A stretch of 64,000 nt of DNA, taken from Microthrixaceae bacterium. Its GTDB lineage: Bacteria; Actinomycetota; Acidimicrobiia; Acidimicrobiales; DATDAH01. Position 1 is the first letter of the stretch. Every line of letters starts with the position of its first letter. The notes below the pieces were generated by a model. That model saw only the letters and a list, made by a program, of their open reading frames with translations, searched no databases and had not been told where the DNA came from. Positions 10,810 to 21,174 of this stretch are shown here, in pieces. The position numbers were made by a program, and so were the translations under genes. The stretch spans positions 6,697 to 70,696 of the forward strand of contig JACJWK010000018.1 of the NCBI GenBank assembly GCA_020637195.1, in the 5' to 3' direction.

Positions 10810-12754
10810 CCTCGACGGTCCGCTCCTCGCCGGGGGCCAGGCCGAACCAGGGCCACACGACCGCGGCCGAGCCGTCCCGGGCGGCGTCGCCGTCGCCGCG
10901 CTCGAGGATGCCGCCGTCCGAGGCGGACTCGAAGGTCGTGCCCGCGGGCAGGACGTCGACCAGCGTCACCCCGGTGGCCTCGACCGAGCCGTGGTTGGCC
11001 ACCGTGACCGCGTAGGTGCTGCGGTCGCCCGGCGCCAGCGTCTCGACGCCGTCGTCCTTCGTGACGGAGAGGTCGGGCCCGGCCGCGGTGGTGAACGAGA
11101 CGGTGGCGTCGTCGCTCACCTCGACGGCGTCGCCCTCCAGGCCGGTGGGCAACAGCTCGACCCCGTGCACGGTGACCACGTCGACGTGCGGCCCGCCGTC
11201 GGCGGCCGGCTCGACCCGGGCCACGAACGAGCACGAGCCGGTCGCCCCGGGGGCCATGACCCGGCTGCCGGGCTCGGAGTCGTCGCAGGTGTTGTCCCGC
11301 ACGCGGGGGTTGTCGCGGTCGAGGAGGTCGCCGAAGTGGTCGTCGTAGAGCGCCTCGATGCGCACGGGCTCGACCAGGTCGGGGTTGGTGAGCGTCAGCG
11401 TGAAGGTGACGTCGCCGGGCCCGTCGAGGACCTCGGGCGCGACGCTCTTGTCCAGGCGGAGGTCGGCGCCGTCGGTGTAGTTGCGCACGTCGCACACGGT
11501 CTGGGCGTGGCGGGGCACCCGCACCGTGAACCACGGCGACTCGGTGGCCTCCCCACCCCGCTCGACCGCCGGTGCGCCCGACTCGGGCCCCGATGCCGTC
11601 TCGCACGACACCGAGGCCTGGCGCTGACCCTCGGCCAGGTGCTCGGTGACGGTGACGTCGGTGTCCCCCGACGGGTTGAGCCAGCTCAGCTCGACGCGGC
11701 CGTCGGCGCCGGTGGTGAGGTCGGTCCCGGGATCGACGAACGCCGGCGCGCCCCCGGGGAAGCTGGCCTCGAAGTCCCAGCCGGGTCGCGGCACCCACGA
11801 GCCGGGCTCGGTCCCGGGCACGAGCTTGCGCAGCACGAGGCTCCCGCCGCAGATCCGGGTGGCCACGTCGTAGAAGGTGTCGCCCAGCCCGCCGAAGTCG
11901 GTGAGCCAGTAGTCGTCGAACTCGCGCGCCGCCGGGTAGCCGCCGGTGATGCGCTCGAGGTTCTCGACGGTGACGTCGCCGACGCCCACGGCCACGATGC
12001 GGGTCGGCGCGCCGGTGGTCTTGACCTCCTCGGCGGCGCCGAGCGCGGCCTCGACCTTGGCCCCGGTGACGTCGACGTGGGGGACGCCCTCGGCCAACTG
12101 CTGGTTGTCCACGGTGGGGTTGCCGTCGGAGAAGAACACGACCACGTCGGCGTCGCGGGGGCGGTCGCCGTTGGGCGCGACCGCCCCGGGCAGTCCGTGC
12201 GACGAGTGACCGAGCCCGGCCTCCCAGTTGGTGGCCGCCACCCACCGGGTGTCGGGGTCGGTGGGGGCGTTGTGGGTGTGGGTGAAGGGGATGGCGTCGA
12301 CCGTGGCGGTCACCGCCTGGACGCCGCCGGGGGTGCTGAGCGACGTGAACCCGATGCTCGGGTAGTCCTCGGGGACGATCACCGAGCCGGGCGGCGCGCT
12401 GGCGAACGGGTTCGGCCCGCTGTAGCCCGAGGCCAGGGTGCCGAACGACCACACCGCCATGCTGGCCCCGGTGCCGCCGAGGCGCTCGGCGAGGTCGCCG
12501 ATCGCGGTGCGGACCAGCGCCGGGTTCTGGTCGCTGGCCCCCTTGATCGAGTTGGACCGGTCGACGACCACGCCGACGCGCAGGTCGCAGTCCTCGGGCC
12601 AGGGGTTGTTGGCGATGCCGGGCCCGGGCTCGGCGCCGGCCGGGCGGGCGCCGGCGAGCAGCGCGACGGGCACGAACCACGCCACCACGAGGGCGACGAG
12701 GGCGAGGGCCCACCACGCGCGTGGCGCGGGTGGGCGGGACAGGGTGGAAGGCAT
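10343..12754 (-). CDS. VWA-domain surface protein with DUF11-type repeats and LPXTG sorting signal
   Basis: N-terminal signal peptide (ALALVALVVAWFVPVALLA), then a von Willebrand A domain with MIDAS-type DRSNS and FFSDGNPTVD. SpaA/DUF11-like domains follow (LRLDKSVAPEVLDGPGDVTFTLTLTNPDL..., DLSVTKDDGVETLAPGDRSTYAVTVANHG). An LPRTGG sorting motif precedes a hydrophobic helix and basic residues, so sortase anchoring to the wall is expected. The ATG at 12754 has an excellent GGAGGGG site 3 nt away. Native sequence appears to end soon after the helix; the reading frame then overruns to 10343 across the convergent gene, and a neighbouring frame would stop at 10476. An adhesive or matrix role is inferred from the domains. 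Confidence 0.8.
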   Translation of the reverse strand: MPSTLSRPPAPRAWWALALVALVVAWFVPVALLAGARPAGAEPGPGIANNPWPEDCDLRVGVVVDRSNSIKGASDQNPALVRTAIGDLAERLGGTGASMAVWSFGTLASGYSGPNPFASAPPGSVIVPEDYPSIGFTSLSTPGGVQAVTATVDAIPFTHTHNAPTDPDTRWVAATNWEAGLGHSSHGLPGAVAPNGDRPRDADVVVFFSDGNPTVDNQQLAEGVPHVDVTGAKVEAALGAAEEVKTTGAPTRIVAVGVGDVTVENLERITGGYPAAREFDDYWLTDFGGLGDTFYDVATRICGGSLVLRKLVPGTEPGSWVPRPGWDFEASFPGGAPAFVDPGTDLTTGADGRVELSWLNPSGDTDVTVTEHLAEGQRQASVSCETASGPESGAPAVERGGEATESPWFTVRVPRHAQTVCDVRNYTDGADLRLDKSVAPEVLDGPGDVTFTLTLTNPDLVEPVRIEALYDDHFGDLLDRDNPRVRDNTCDDSEPGSRVMAPGATGSCSFVARVEPAADGGPHVDVVTVHGVELLPTGLEGDAVEVSDDATVSFTTAAGPDLSVTKDDGVETLAPGDRSTYAVTVANHGSVEATGVTLVDVLPAGTTFESASDGGILERGDGDAARDGSAAVVWPWFGLAPGEERTVEVTIAVPGDAVDGAEVLNRVVVDDDGTHGEDPTPEDNADADRDVVADPGVVTPPDDAPPPAGPGPLPRTGGDLAELALWGGALVAGGVALWPRPSRSWGRLRLRCRCACVGADARARLVVPRLICRSRPAGRRLRQRADQGRSRTRPGSGRPCGAP

Positions 12755-12781
12755 GGGCCCCTCCGGGTGCGACGGATCGAG

Positions 12782-12806
12782 GCCGGCGGTGCGTCACGCC
12801 GCCGGC
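12782..12806 (-). terminator. Hairpin after the sugar ABC transporter operon
   Basis: GCCGGCGG and CCGCCGGC form an 8-bp GC stem around a 9-nt loop. It lies downstream of the last solute-binding protein gene and upstream of the VWA gene start. There is no T-run, so assignment as a terminator is tentative. Confidence 0.4.
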
Positions 12807-12896
12807 GAGTCCGGGCCCGGGGCCCTTCGGTTGTTCGACGCTCCTCAGTGCCTATCAGGTGATCTCACGCACGGCAAGGGGTGCACCGACGACGAG

Positions 12897-14390
12897 TCAG
12901 AAGTTCTCTTCGTCGTAGCGCGCGATGGCGTCGGTGATCTCGGCCTCGGCCTCGGCCAGCACGTCGGCCGGCTCGGCGTCGTTCAAGAGCATGTCCTCGA
13001 CCGCCTTGCGCACCGCGGTGCGCATCTCGGTGTAGGGCCCGACGAGGGGCCCCGGGAACTCGGGGTCGATGCCGTTCTGCTGCTGCTCGAACGAGATGGC
13101 GAGCCACTGGCCCGACAGCGTGTCCTCCCAGGTGCGCTTCACCTCGGGCACGTCGGCCACGCTCAACAGCACGGGGTCGTTGCCGCCCACCAGGTTGTTG
13201 ACCACCTGCATGTCGACCGAGTTGACCCACTTCATGTAGTCCCACGCCGCCGCCTGCACCTCGGGGGCGGTCGTGCTCATCATGTAGTAGACGCCGCCGC
13301 CGACCTGGATGTGGCCGGGCTCCTCCATGCCGGGGAACTCGTTCGCGGCGATGTTCAGGCCGCTGAGGTTCACGTCGGCGTTGACCCGGCCGTCGGTCAG
13401 GTCGCCGGCGTCGAGCTGGCCCTTGAGGAACGCCTCGACCGACGTGGCCGCGCTCGACGCCTCGACGCTGAAGCTGGCCTGCTCGTTCGCGAGCGCCAGG
13501 TACTGGTCGATCTGGCCCGGCACGTCGGTGATGGGCAGCATCAGGCCGTCGTCGTTCATGTCCTTCAGCCACTGGAACAGCTCGAGCGCGCCCTCGCTGT
13601 CCAGGACCGACTCGGTGGCCGGGGCCCCGCGCCCGTTGTCGTTGTCGACGAAGGGGATGTGGTTGCCGGTGAGCCAGAACTCCACCTGCCAGGGCGCCAT
13701 GTGCCAGACGAAGGGGTGCTCGGTGATGCCCGCGTCCTTGATGGCCTGGGCGGCCTCGCGGATCTCGTCGAGGTTCTGCGGCGGGGCGGCGGGGTCGAGG
13801 CCCGCGTCCTCGAAGTGGTCGACGTTCAGGTAGATCAGGGCGTTCGAGCCGGTCATCGAGGCGGGGTAGAGGTTGCCGTCGACCGAGTAGTAGTCCACCA
13901 GCGTGGGGACGAAGTCGGACATGTCGTAGTCGTCGGCGGCGATGCAGGACTGGGCCGGCAGGATCGTGCCCGAGTCGGCCATGGCCTGGGTCTGGGTGTC
14001 CTCCAGCAGGGCGATCCCCGGCAGGTCGTTCGTGGGGATGGCCTGGTTGTACTTGCGCTGGAGCTCCTCGAACGACGTCGCCTGGTTCTCGACGTTCACC
14101 TGGACGCGGTCCTGGCTGGCGTTGTAGGCGTCGGCGATCTGGTTGAGGGCCTCCTCGCCCTTGGCCACCGAGGCGTGCCAGAGGGTCACCTGGACGGGCA
14201 GGTCCGCCTCGGGCACGTCGTCGAGCGCGTCGACCGGGCACTCGGGCAGCGCGCCGGCGTCGCCGGCGCCGTCCTCGCCCGCCTGGTCGTCGCCCGCCCC
14301 TCCCCCCGACGTGCCGCCACAGGCGGCCACGACGAGGGCGAACGCGACGGCGAGGACGATGAGGACCGGCGTGCGGCGCATGGGCCGCAC
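12897..14390 (-). CDS. Sugar ABC transporter substrate-binding lipoprotein (copy 2)
   Basis: 497-aa extracellular solute-binding protein, family 1 (maltose/glycerol-3-phosphate type). A signal sequence ends in a lipobox, LVVAAC, so the mature protein is a lipoprotein held at the outer face of the membrane. Typical family pieces include VTLWHASVAKGEEALNQ, the ELQRKYNQAI region and LPGIALLEDTQT. It is clearly paralogous to the adjacent copy at 14453-15970, and both end in YDEENF. The gene is last in the ABC operon and separated from copy 1 by a hairpin. The substrate is likely a sugar or sugar phosphate; the neighbouring xylulokinase hints at a pentose, but this is inference. Confidence 0.92.
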   Translation of the reverse strand: MRPMRRTPVLIVLAVAFALVVAACGGTSGGGAGDDQAGEDGAGDAGALPECPVDALDDVPEADLPVQVTLWHASVAKGEEALNQIADAYNASQDRVQVNVENQATSFEELQRKYNQAIPTNDLPGIALLEDTQTQAMADSGTILPAQSCIAADDYDMSDFVPTLVDYYSVDGNLYPASMTGSNALIYLNVDHFEDAGLDPAAPPQNLDEIREAAQAIKDAGITEHPFVWHMAPWQVEFWLTGNHIPFVDNDNGRGAPATESVLDSEGALELFQWLKDMNDDGLMLPITDVPGQIDQYLALANEQASFSVEASSAATSVEAFLKGQLDAGDLTDGRVNADVNLSGLNIAANEFPGMEEPGHIQVGGGVYYMMSTTAPEVQAAAWDYMKWVNSVDMQVVNNLVGGNDPVLLSVADVPEVKRTWEDTLSGQWLAISFEQQQNGIDPEFPGPLVGPYTEMRTAVRKAVEDMLLNDAEPADVLAEAEAEITDAIARYDEENF

Positions 14391-14406
14391 AGTACGCGAC
14401 CGGTCG

Positions 14407-14442
14407 GTGACGGGGCAGGGCCGGAAGTCCCGGCCCCGTCAC
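14407..14442 (-). terminator. Hairpin between the two solute-binding protein genes
   Basis: GTGACG/CGTCAC outer arms and GGGCCGG/CCGGCCC inner arms form a strong stem with an AAGT loop. Located between the stop of binding-protein copy 1 and the start of copy 2, it could attenuate transcription into copy 2 or stabilise the upstream message. Confidence 0.5.
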
Positions 14443-14452
14443 CTCGGGGTCG

Positions 14453-15970
14453 CTAGAAGTTCTCCTCGTCGTACTGCTCGATGGCGGTGTCCACCTCGGC
14501 CTGGGCGTCGGCCAGCACCGCCTCGGGCTCGCCGTCGTTGAAGTACATCGACTCGAGGGCACCGGTCATGGCCGCCCGGAACTCGGTGTAGGGCCCGAGG
14601 TTGATGCCGGGGAAGTCGGGGTCGACCCCGTCGAGGAGCTGGTCGTAGCCCAGGGCCAGCCACTGCCCCGACAGGGTGTTCTGCCAGGTGTCCTGCAGGA
14701 CCGGGTCCTCGGCGGCGGACTCGAGCAGCGGCAGGTACGACCCCTGGAGGTCGTTGAACACCTGGCTCTCGGTGGTGTTGATGAACTTGAGGAAGTCCCA
14801 GGCGCCCGCCTGGACCTCGGGCGAGGTGGTGTTCGTGAGGTAGTAGACACCGCCGCCCACCTGGGGCCGGCCCGGCTCGGACACGCCCGGCAGCGGGGCG
14901 GCGCCGATGTCGAGGCCCTCGAGATCGAGGCCCTCGACGTTGATGCGGCCGTCGCCGCTGAGCTGGCTGGTGTCGAGCTGGCCCTTCAGGAACGACTCGA
15001 TCGAGGTGGCCGCCGTGGTGGTCTCGATGCCCATCGACGCCCGCTGGGTGGCCATGGCCGTGTACTGGTCGATCTGGCCGTCGGTGTCGGGGATCGGCAG
15101 CATCAGCCCCTCGTCGGCCATGTCGTCCAGGAAGGTGAACAGGTCGAGCAGCGCCTCGTTGCCCTCGAGGGCCGCGGCGGTGGCGGGCTCGTCCCGACCG
15201 TCACCGTTGTTCACGAGCTCGACGCCCTCGCCGGTCATCCACGACTCGACGAACGACGACGTGGCCACCTGGACCCACGGCGCCTCGACGCCGGCGATGT
15301 TGGCGTCGGCGATGGCCTGGGCGGCCTCGCGCATCCCCTCGAGGGTGGTGGGCGGGTTCTCGGGGTCGAGGCCGGCCTGCTCGAAGTGCTTCTTGTTGTA
15401 GTAGAGGATCGGCGTCGACAGGTTCATCGACGTGGGCCACACCACGTCGTCGATGCCGTAGTACTCGAGCGCGATGGGCAGGAAGTCCTCGGTGTCGAAC
15501 GTGTCGTCGGCCTCGTCGCAGGCGGTGAGCGGGATCACGGTGCCGCTGTCGGCCATCGACTGGTTCTGGATGTCCTCGAGGATCGCGATGGCGGGCAGGT
15601 CGCCGCTGGGGATGGCCTGCTGGTACTTGCGCTGGAGCTCGCGGTACGAGGCACCCTGGCTCTCGACCGTGACGACCACCTTGTCCTGGCTGTCGTTGTA
15701 CTGGGCGGCGAGGTCCTGGAGGGCCTGCTCGGTCTTGGCCACGTAGGCGTGCCAGACGGTGACCTCGACGGGACCGGAGGCGCTCTCGAGGGCGTCGACC
15801 GGGCACTCGGGCAGGTCGGCGGCCGTGTCGCCGCCGTCGCCTCCCCCGCCGCCGCTGCCGCTGTCGTCACCGTTGCCGCTGGCGCCGCCGCAGGCGGCCA
15901 CGACGAGGGCGAGCAGGACGGCGACCGCGAGGGCCGGGAGGGTGCGGGAGGTGCGGGTGGAGCGGCGCAT
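14453..15970 (-). CDS. Sugar ABC transporter substrate-binding lipoprotein (copy 1)
   Basis: 505-506-aa solute-binding lipoprotein with N-terminal Arg-rich leader, hydrophobic core and lipobox LVVAAC, followed by a Gly/Ser/Asp linker that would lift the domain off the membrane. The binding-protein fold follows (VTVWHAYVAKTEQALQDLAAQYN, LPAIAILEDIQNQ, VGGGVYYLTNTTSPE). Start is ATG 15970; a GTG immediately upstream at 15973 is also possible, both served by AGAAAGAAG. It follows the MalG-type permease by about 60 nt. Strongly similar to copy 2, so the operon encodes two receptors for one membrane channel, perhaps with different ligands. Confidence 0.92.
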   Translation of the reverse strand: MRRSTRTSRTLPALAVAVLLALVVAACGGASGNGDDSGSGGGGGDGGDTAADLPECPVDALESASGPVEVTVWHAYVAKTEQALQDLAAQYNDSQDKVVVTVESQGASYRELQRKYQQAIPSGDLPAIAILEDIQNQSMADSGTVIPLTACDEADDTFDTEDFLPIALEYYGIDDVVWPTSMNLSTPILYYNKKHFEQAGLDPENPPTTLEGMREAAQAIADANIAGVEAPWVQVATSSFVESWMTGEGVELVNNGDGRDEPATAAALEGNEALLDLFTFLDDMADEGLMLPIPDTDGQIDQYTAMATQRASMGIETTTAATSIESFLKGQLDTSQLSGDGRINVEGLDLEGLDIGAAPLPGVSEPGRPQVGGGVYYLTNTTSPEVQAGAWDFLKFINTTESQVFNDLQGSYLPLLESAAEDPVLQDTWQNTLSGQWLALGYDQLLDGVDPDFPGINLGPYTEFRAAMTGALESMYFNDGEPEAVLADAQAEVDTAIEQYDEENF

Positions 15971-16031
15971 CACGCTTCTTTCTGGTGGGCGGTGCGGGTC
16001 GGGGTGGATGGTGGGGGTGGTGACGGCGGGG

Positions 16032-16937
16032 TCAGCCCTTCACCGCGCCGGCGGTGAGGCCCCGGATCAGTTGGCGTTGGAGGAAGATCAACAGCAACAG
16101 GACGGGCAGGGCGGCGATGATGGCGGCGGCGAAGCCGATGTTGGACTCTTCCACGTTGCTGGCCGCGACGGACTTCAGCCCGATCTGGACGGTCTCCCAC
16201 TCGGACACCGTCACCACCGCCCGGGGCCACAGGTACTGGTTCCAGGCCGCGAGCAGCGCGATGACGCCGAACGAGGCCACCACCGGGCGGGTGACCGGGA
16301 CGGCGACGCGGGTCATGAAGGCGAAGTGCCCGTAGCCGTCGAGCTTGGCGGCGTCGAGCAGGTCCTTCGGGATGCCCATGAAGCCCTGGCGGATGAGGAA
16401 GATGCCGAACGCCGTCGCCAGGAACGGCACCGTGAGGCCCTCGTAGGAGTTGAGCCAGCCGAGGTTGCGGATGGTCGTGACGTTGGGGATCAGCGTCACC
16501 TCGATGGGCAGCATCAGCGTGGCCATGAAGACCACGAACACCAGGCGCTTGAACGGGAAGCGCAGGAACGCGAACGCGTAGGCGCACAGGATCGACGTGA
16601 TCAGCTGGGCGGCGGCGATGATGAACGTGACGATGGCGCTGAGCCACATGCGCCGGCCGAGCTCTCCCTCGCTGAAGGCTCGCGAGAAGATGTCCCACTC
16701 GACCGACACCGGGTAGAGGGGCAGCCCCTCGTTGACGTAGGCCACCGGGGTGGACAGCGCCCGCACCAGCGTCATCCAGACCGGGAACAGCACCACCAGC
16801 GACAGCAGCGAGAGCAGCACGTACCAACCGACGTTCTTGGCGGTGCGGGCGTGCTTGCCCGGCAGGGTGCCGGTGGCGGCCCCCGAGGCCCCGAGCACCG
16901 GGGTGGGGTCGTTCAGGGTGATGGTGTCAGCTGCCAT
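16032..16937 (-). CDS. Carbohydrate ABC transporter permease (MalG/UgpE type)
   Basis: 301-aa inner-membrane permease with six predicted helices. The cytoplasmic EAA loop that docks on the ATPase is visible as DAAKLDGYGHFAFMTRVAVPV. Its length is normal for the MalG/UgpE subfamily. Its ATG (16937) overlaps the 3' end of the upstream permease gene by 11 nt, indicating translational coupling. It pairs with the MalF-type subunit to form the channel served by the two binding lipoproteins downstream. Confidence 0.94.
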   Translation of the reverse strand: MAADTITLNDPTPVLGASGAATGTLPGKHARTAKNVGWYVLLSLLSLVVLFPVWMTLVRALSTPVAYVNEGLPLYPVSVEWDIFSRAFSEGELGRRMWLSAIVTFIIAAAQLITSILCAYAFAFLRFPFKRLVFVVFMATLMLPIEVTLIPNVTTIRNLGWLNSYEGLTVPFLATAFGIFLIRQGFMGIPKDLLDAAKLDGYGHFAFMTRVAVPVTRPVVASFGVIALLAAWNQYLWPRAVVTVSEWETVQIGLKSVAASNVEESNIGFAAAIIAALPVLLLLIFLQRQLIRGLTAGAVKG

Positions 16938-18347
16938 AGTGCACCCGCCGATCGAGGATGAGGAACTGGCCCATCGTCACCAGGAAGGTGATGCCGAACA
17001 GCCCGAGGGCCATGGCCGACCCCTCGCCGAGGTCGATGGGCTGTTGTCGCTGGAAGATCTTGAACACCAGGGTCTCGCTGGCCCCGGCCGGCCCGCCGGC
17101 GGTGAGGATGTCGATCTGGGCGAAGGCCTGGAACGCGAACACCGTGAGCACCACGATGAGGAACAGCAGCGTCGGCGAGATGATCGGCAGCGTGACGCTG
17201 AAGAAGCGCCGGATCGGCCCGGCGCCGTCGAGCGTGGCGCTCTCGACCAGCTCGTCGGGCACCGCCTGGAGGCCGGCCAGCACGATGATGAAGGTGAGCC
17301 CCAGGTTCTGCCAGATCGACGACAGCGACACGCCGAACAGCACCTGGTCGGGCTCGGCCAGCCAGTTGACCTTGAAGTAGCCGACCTGGGGGTTCAACAG
17401 CACGAAGAAGATGACCGACGCGACCGCCACGGACGTGGCCACGGTCGACGACAGGACCGTCTGGAAGAACTTGATGCCCCGGAGGCGCCGGTTCGCCACG
17501 ACCGCGAGGACGATGCCGAGCACGAGACCGGCGGGCACGGTGAACAGCACGTAGGTGAGGGTGTGCTGGAGGCCCTCGCGGAACTCGTCGCCCGACAGGA
17601 CGTCGGTGAGCTGGCCGAACCCGACGTAGCGCTCGGCGGTGCCCGTCCGGTTCTGCTGGTAGACGGCGAAGTGCATCAGCCGGCCGAGCGGGTAGAAGAA
17701 GAAGCCGTAGAACACGGCGAACGCGGGCGCCAGGAACACCAACGCCAGCAGGGCCTCGCGGCGCTCGGTGCGGCTGCGGAAGTTCCACCGCTCGCTCCCG
17801 CCGAACGACGAGTCGCCGCCGGCGCCGCGGGGGAACGGGCGCCCGCCACCGATCGCCACCAGGGCGAGGACCACCAGGGGCAGGACGACGGCCACCACCG
17901 GGAAGAGGACCGCGTCCTCGGTGATGACGAGCGTCCAGAACGCGAACAGCGCGCCGATGCCGAGGAACCACCACTGGAGGCCCACGGCGCTCGGCACCGC
18001 CTCGGGGTCGCCGGCCAGCAGCGCCTGGCCCAGGCGCACCTCGTGGCGCGACAAGAGCAGCAGGCAGGCGCCGATCACCGCCAGCAGCAGGTAGGTGTCG
18101 AGGTTGTCGATGGCGAGGTCGGGGAAGAGGTCGGGGGTGCCGGCGTCGATCCCGACCGAGCGCACCAGCGCCCAGACGATGCCAACCAGGAGATCGAGGG
18201 TGAGGCCCAGCGCCTGCACCGCGGCGACCGCGCCCGCGACCCCCAGGATCACGGCCTGGAGGAACAGGCCGACCGCGGCGCCCGTGAGGCCGGCCGAGCG
18301 CGCCGGCGGCGGCACGGGCTCGATCGGCGTCAGGTGGTCGGCGGCGG

Positions 18348-18351
<4 letters not shown>
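16927..18351 (-). CDS. Carbohydrate ABC transporter permease (MalF/UgpA type) with extended N-terminus
   Basis: 474-aa permease. The first ~190 residues hold about four extra hydrophobic helices (e.g. LYLLLAVIGACLLLLS-like and FLGIGALFAFWTLV), absent from standard ~300-aa MalF/UgpA subunits. The canonical domain begins near ALLALVFLAPAFAVFYGFFFYPL and contains the EAA loop ESATLDGAGPIRRFFSVTLPI. The likely start is TTG at 18351, whose TTGA overlaps the ATPase stop by 4 nt; upstream codons are antisense-like Arg-rich sequence. Coupled to the ATPase before it and the second permease after it. The extra helices resemble the MalF N-terminal extension but are longer. Confidence 0.9.
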
Positions 18352-19433
<1,082 letters not shown>

Positions 19434-19636
19434 GTCGTGCCCTCCCGCTCTCGGCGACTCGGTCGCCAGGGCCTCCGGGCCCCGCCGCCCGTCACGTCTC
19501 CCGCCCGCACGTCGTTGCACTCATCGGTTGGCGCCTCTCCCCTCCAGCCGGCCGACAACCTAGGCCCGGGCGGCGACGCCGAGGCCAGGCGCGGGTAAAC
19601 GTAGCCCACCGCCACGGTGAACGATCGCCCACACCC

Positions 19637-21091
19637 TCAGCCCCGGGCCGCGGCGTAGGCGTCGCGGATGGCCGCGACGTCGGCGTCCTCGTCGGGGTCG
19701 ACGGTGGGGCCCGCCCCGAGCCCCCAGGCGTCGGCGACCGTCGCGGGGTCGGTCCCCGCCAGGGTGGCCGCGGCCTGGACGCAGGCGCCGGCGGCGACGT
19801 GCTCGCCCGCGCGGGGCACCGTGACCGGACGGCCCGACAGGACCGCGAGCACGTGGCGGTAGGCACGGGAGCGGGCCCCGCCACCGACGAGGACGGTGCG
19901 CCCGGAGCCGGTGTCGACGCCCGCGGCGCCGAGGGCGTCCAGGCCCTCGAGCAGGCCGCAGACCACACCCTCGTAGGCGGCCCGGGCCAGGTGCGCCTTG
20001 GAGGTGCCGTGGCGCAGGCCGGTGAGGGTCCCGGTGGCGTCGGGCCGGTCGGGGGTGCGCTCACCGTTGAAGAACGGCACCAGCACGACGCCGCCGGCGC
20101 CCGCGGGGGTCGAGAGCGCGAGGTCGGCCAACTCGTCGGGCCCGAGCCCGAACAGCCGGCCCACGTCGTCGGTGACCCCGGTGGCGTTCAGGGTGCACAC
20201 CAGCGGCAGGAAGCGACCGGTGGCGTCGGCGAAGCCCGCCACGGCGCCCGTGGCGTCGGCCGTCGGGGTGTCGCTCACGGCGTAGACCGTTCCCGAGGTG
20301 CCGAGCGACACGGCCACGTCGCCGGGGCGCAGTCCGACACCCAGCGCGGCCGCCATGTTGTCGCCCGTGCCGGCGGCGACGAGGGGCTCGCCGCGGAGCC
20401 CGAGCATCTCGCCCGCACCTCGGACCAGGGTGCCGGCCGGCTCGCCGGGGCCGAGCACCCGGGGCAGGCGCGCGAGCCAACCGTCGTCGCCGGGACCGTC
20501 GTCGACGATGCGCAGCAGGTCGGTGCGGTAGCGGCCTTCGGCCGGCGACCAGTAGCCCGTGCCCGACGCGTCGCCCCGGTCGGTGACGAAGGCGCCGGTC
20601 AGCTTGTGGGTGAGCCAGTCGTGGGGCAACAGCACGTGGGCGAGGCGCTCGAAGTGGTCGGGCTCCTTGCGGTGCAGCCAGGACAGCTTGGTGATCGTGA
20701 ACGACGCGACCGGCACGCTGCCGCACGCCCGGGCCCAGGCCTCCGCGCCCCCGTCGGCGCCGCCGAGCTGGCCCACGAGCCACCCGGCGTCCGCCGCGGT
20801 CTCGGTGTCGTTCCACAGCTTGGCGGGACGCAGCACCTGACCGGCCGCGCCGAGCGCCACGAGCCCGTGCTGTTGGGCACCCACCGCGACGGCGTCCACC
20901 TCGTGCACGCCGGCCGCGGCGACCGCACCGGCGAGGGCCCCCCACCACGCCTCGGGGTCCTGCTCGCTGCGGGGCGGCGTGGTCGGCGGGTGCGGCGCCT
21001 GGCCGGAGGCCACCAGCGCGCCGGTGTCGGCGTCGCGCACCTCCACCTTGGTCGAGCGCGTGGACGAGTCGATGCCGAGGACGAGGCCCAT
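19637..21091 (-). CDS. xylB: Xylulokinase (FGGY family)
   Basis: 484-aa FGGY carbohydrate kinase phosphorylating D-xylulose to xylulose-5-phosphate for the pentose phosphate pathway. N-terminal phosphate-binding LGIDSSTRSTKVEV, then GAQQHGLVAL, LWNDTET (sugar-binding Asn/Asp), the catalytic-base region GTGDNMAAALG, and C-terminal LVGGGARSRAYRHVLA. The pattern fits xylulokinase better than glycerol kinase, but substrate assignment inside FGGY is never certain by eye. It lies about 200 nt upstream of, and on the same strand as, the sugar ABC operon, so the importer may bring in a pentose or related sugar. Confidence 0.87.
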   Translation of the reverse strand: MGLVLGIDSSTRSTKVEVRDADTGALVASGQAPHPPTTPPRSEQDPEAWWGALAGAVAAAGVHEVDAVAVGAQQHGLVALGAAGQVLRPAKLWNDTETAADAGWLVGQLGGADGGAEAWARACGSVPVASFTITKLSWLHRKEPDHFERLAHVLLPHDWLTHKLTGAFVTDRGDASGTGYWSPAEGRYRTDLLRIVDDGPGDDGWLARLPRVLGPGEPAGTLVRGAGEMLGLRGEPLVAAGTGDNMAAALGVGLRPGDVAVSLGTSGTVYAVSDTPTADATGAVAGFADATGRFLPLVCTLNATGVTDDVGRLFGLGPDELADLALSTPAGAGGVVLVPFFNGERTPDRPDATGTLTGLRHGTSKAHLARAAYEGVVCGLLEGLDALGAAGVDTGSGRTVLVGGGARSRAYRHVLAVLSGRPVTVPRAGEHVAAGACVQAAATLAGTDPATVADAWGLGAGPTVDPDEDADVAAIRDAYAAARG

Positions 21092-21174
21092 GGGCGCTTG
21101 TCTACCGCACCGGTCGCGGCGCCCCTGCGGTCGGCACCGCCACGCGCCGGGCCGCCGCGCTCAGGAGGGGGCGG

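Noticed and set aside
19434..19636. LacI-type operator upstream of the ABC operon (GGTAAACGTAG)
   Set aside because: Only a half-site-like string is seen, with no symmetric partner.
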